A DNA stretch of 6,403 nucleotides from a bacterium (GTDB lineage Bacteria; Verrucomicrobiota; Verrucomicrobiae; Limisphaerales; J093): the NCBI GenBank assembly GCA_021839785.1, contig JAKCAB010000021.1, positions 1-6,403 on the forward strand, written 5' to 3'. Below the pieces are notes generated by a model. That model saw only the letters and a list, made by a program, of their open reading frames with translations, was not told the origin of the DNA and did no database searches. Below are positions 5,121 through 6,403 of the stretch, piece after piece. The number at the start of each line of letters is the position of its first letter. Position 1 is the stretch's first letter. Made by a program: the position numbers and the translations under genes.

Positions 5121-6403
5121 GTCGCTGTCGGCCAGCACGCTGCCTTCCAAGTCGCGCGAGCCGGTGTCGAGCGGCGGCGAGAGCAGGACGCGGTTGCCGG
5201 GCTGAACGCCGGAGAGAATCTGAATGAACTTGGTGCTGAACAAGCCGACCTCGACGGGGCGCGGATCAGGCTCTCCGCCGTTGGCCAGATAAACCACCTG
5301 GCGTCCCTTGAGCGTGGTGACCGCCTGGATGGGGACGGAAATGGCATCCGTGATGTTGGTCACGATGATTTCCGCGCGGGCGGAGACACCGGGTTTAACG
5401 TCCGGCAGCGGATCGGTGATGAACACCTCCGTGTTGTAAACCTTGAGGTTCGGGTTGCCCCAACGGCTCTGCGAGTCGGGCAGAAGCGCCACGCGGTCCA
5501 CCACGGCACGGAACGGCGTGTCCGGCATGGAATCGAGGATGACCAGCGCGTTTTGCCCCTCGCGGATGAGGTTGATGTTCGACTCGTGGATCTTGACGGT
5601 GACCTTCATCCGGGAGGTGTTGGGCAGCTTGATCAACTCCTGGCGGTTGCGCACGGTGGCGCCTTCCTCGATGAGCGACTCGCTGCTGAAGCGATTCTCG
5701 CTCACCGAATACACCACCAGCCCATCCTGGGGGGCGTAGATTTTGCAGGCCTGGAGGTTTTTCTCGTCGCGTTCGAGTTTCTTTTGGTTCAGGACGAGCG
5801 TGTTGGACTGCGTGATCAAGTCGGACTCGTACTGGGCGATCCGGTTCGCGCTTTGCTGCACCACCCGGTCGAGTTCCTTCTGCGCCTCTTCGACCGCGGC
5901 GAGGAAGGTCGCCCGCTGCTTGCGCAGGTCGAAGTTCACCAGCATGTAGATTTCGTTGCTGGCGACGACCAGCGCGTTTTGGTTTTGGAGCACGCTGAGG
6001 CGATCGCTGTCCTCCTTCATCTTGGTCTCGTAGCCCTTGGCCGCCAATTTGACCGTGTTGCTGTAAGTGTCGCTGTTAACGGCGAGGGTGGCGGTCGCCT
6101 GCACCAGTTTGTTCGTCGCTTCGAGGAGGCTGACCGCCGCCTGGGCTTTATCGAATTTTTCCAGGTCCAGCCTGGCCAGTTCGAGCTTTAACTCCGCGGC
6201 GCTGATGTCGCTGTTGGTCTGGCTGCGCTGGATGTCGAGCGTCAGTTGCGCCGTCACCAACGCGTTGGTGGCCTTCTCGGTGTTGATGCGCTGGAGATTC
6301 ACCTGGTCCTGGGCCTGCGAGGAGTCCAGCTCCACCAACAGGTCGCCCTTCTTCACGTACGCACCTTCCTTGACGATGTAAATGACCCGCGCGGTGCCTT
6401 CCA
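4617..6403 (-). CDS. HlyD/MacA-type periplasmic adaptor with C-terminal EF-hand extension (5'-truncated by window edge)
   Basis: Membrane fusion protein linking the inner-membrane ABC pump to an outer-membrane channel. The frame stays open past the GTG at 6356 to the edge (reading EGTARVIYIVKEGAY), so signal peptide or anchor and start are missing. Counting from the codon at 6401-6399, 594 residues are visible: first lipoyl half (1-28, VKKGDLLVELD); a long Gln/Glu/Leu-rich coiled-coil hairpin (about 30-215); returning lipoyl half (KIYAPQDGLVVY, 220-231); beta-barrel (about 264-350); membrane-proximal domain (about 353-425); then an Ala/Pro/Gly/Arg-rich linker (about 428-495) and two EF-hand loops (506-517 and 555-566). 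E. coli MacA is about 370 residues, so this protein is much longer, mostly through the extra C-terminus and a long hairpin. The gene heads the visible operon, and its stop overlaps the ATPase start by 4 bp. The adaptor call is firm; the role of the calcium-binding tail is unknown. Confidence 0.93.
   Translation of the reverse strand, partial: EGTARVIYIVKEGAYVKKGDLLVELDSSQAQDQVNLQRINTEKATNALVTAQLTLDIQRSQTNSDISAAELKLELARLDLEKFDKAQAAVSLLEATNKLVQATATLAVNSDTYSNTVKLAAKGYETKMKEDSDRLSVLQNQNALVVASNEIYMLVNFDLRKQRATFLAAVEEAQKELDRVVQQSANRIAQYESDLITQSNTLVLNQKKLERDEKNLQACKIYAPQDGLVVYSVSENRFSSESLIEEGATVRNRQELIKLPNTSRMKVTVKIHESNINLIREGQNALVILDSMPDTPFRAVVDRVALLPDSQSRWGNPNLKVYNTEVFITDPLPDVKPGVSARAEIIVTNITDAISVPIQAVTTLKGRQVVYLANGGEPDPRPVEVGLFSTKFIQILSGVQPGNRVLLSPPLDTGSRDLEGSVLADSDKARKMATNAPAVSATARASAAPQVARDDRPLTAIEDPAANANGGGPRVNRPRSQDAGPGGGRGAGAPGFDREAMVKQFDKNGDGQLDETESAALREALSQRFGQAGRGGPGGNRGQMPNREEMLKRFDKNGDGEIDEQEREAMRAEFGRNRPRGTNAPPRETLGPQS

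Noticed and set aside
3706..5205. 499-codon + strand frame opposite the ATPase and adaptor
   Set aside because: It is antisense to two genes with complete motifs and has no domain of its own.
6354..6356. GTG as the adaptor start
   Set aside because: The frame continues to the edge and reads EGTARVIYIVKEGAY, the expected beginning of the lipoyl half. A start here would also lack a signal peptide.

Overview
This 6.4 kb window is GC-rich (well above 60% by eye), densely coded bacterial DNA. The gene content, the EF-hand tail on a periplasmic adaptor, the scarcity of Shine-Dalgarno sequences and a GC-rich palindromic intergenic repeat fit a Gram-negative of the PVC group, most likely Verrucomicrobiota. 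That placement is inferred from style, not from a marker gene.

Layout. Positions 1-1807 (+ strand) hold the C-terminal ~600 residues of a DinG/YoaA-type (XPD/Rad3-like) iron-sulfur DNA helicase; its N-terminus and Walker A lie off the left edge. Positions 1808-2018 form a non-coding junction between two convergent genes. It is filled by a ~189-bp palindrome-rich element with imperfect terminal inverted repeats (1812-2000). Everything to the right is on the - strand and reads from the right edge leftward: a HlyD/MacA-type periplasmic adaptor (6403-4617, N-terminus off the edge), a MacB/LolD-type ABC ATPase (4620-3829), a MacB-type FtsX-fold permease (3836-2544) and, after a 60-bp gap, a free methionine-(R)-sulfoxide reductase (fRMsr, 2483-2019).

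How they work together. Adaptor, ATPase and permease overlap by 4 and 8 bp and form one translationally coupled operon. It encodes an inner-membrane, ATP-driven mechanotransmission exporter of the MacAB type, with the adaptor reaching toward an outer-membrane channel that is not in this window. fRMsr is co-oriented and may be read from the same transcript, but its role (reducing free Met-R-O) has no obvious link to export.

Most notable points: (1) the adaptor carries a C-terminal Gly/Arg/Pro-rich extension with two canonical, duplicated EF-hand calcium loops, not part of the classical MacA architecture; (2) the convergent junction holds a MITE/REP-like element. I see no CRISPR array, tRNA, rRNA or transposase gene.
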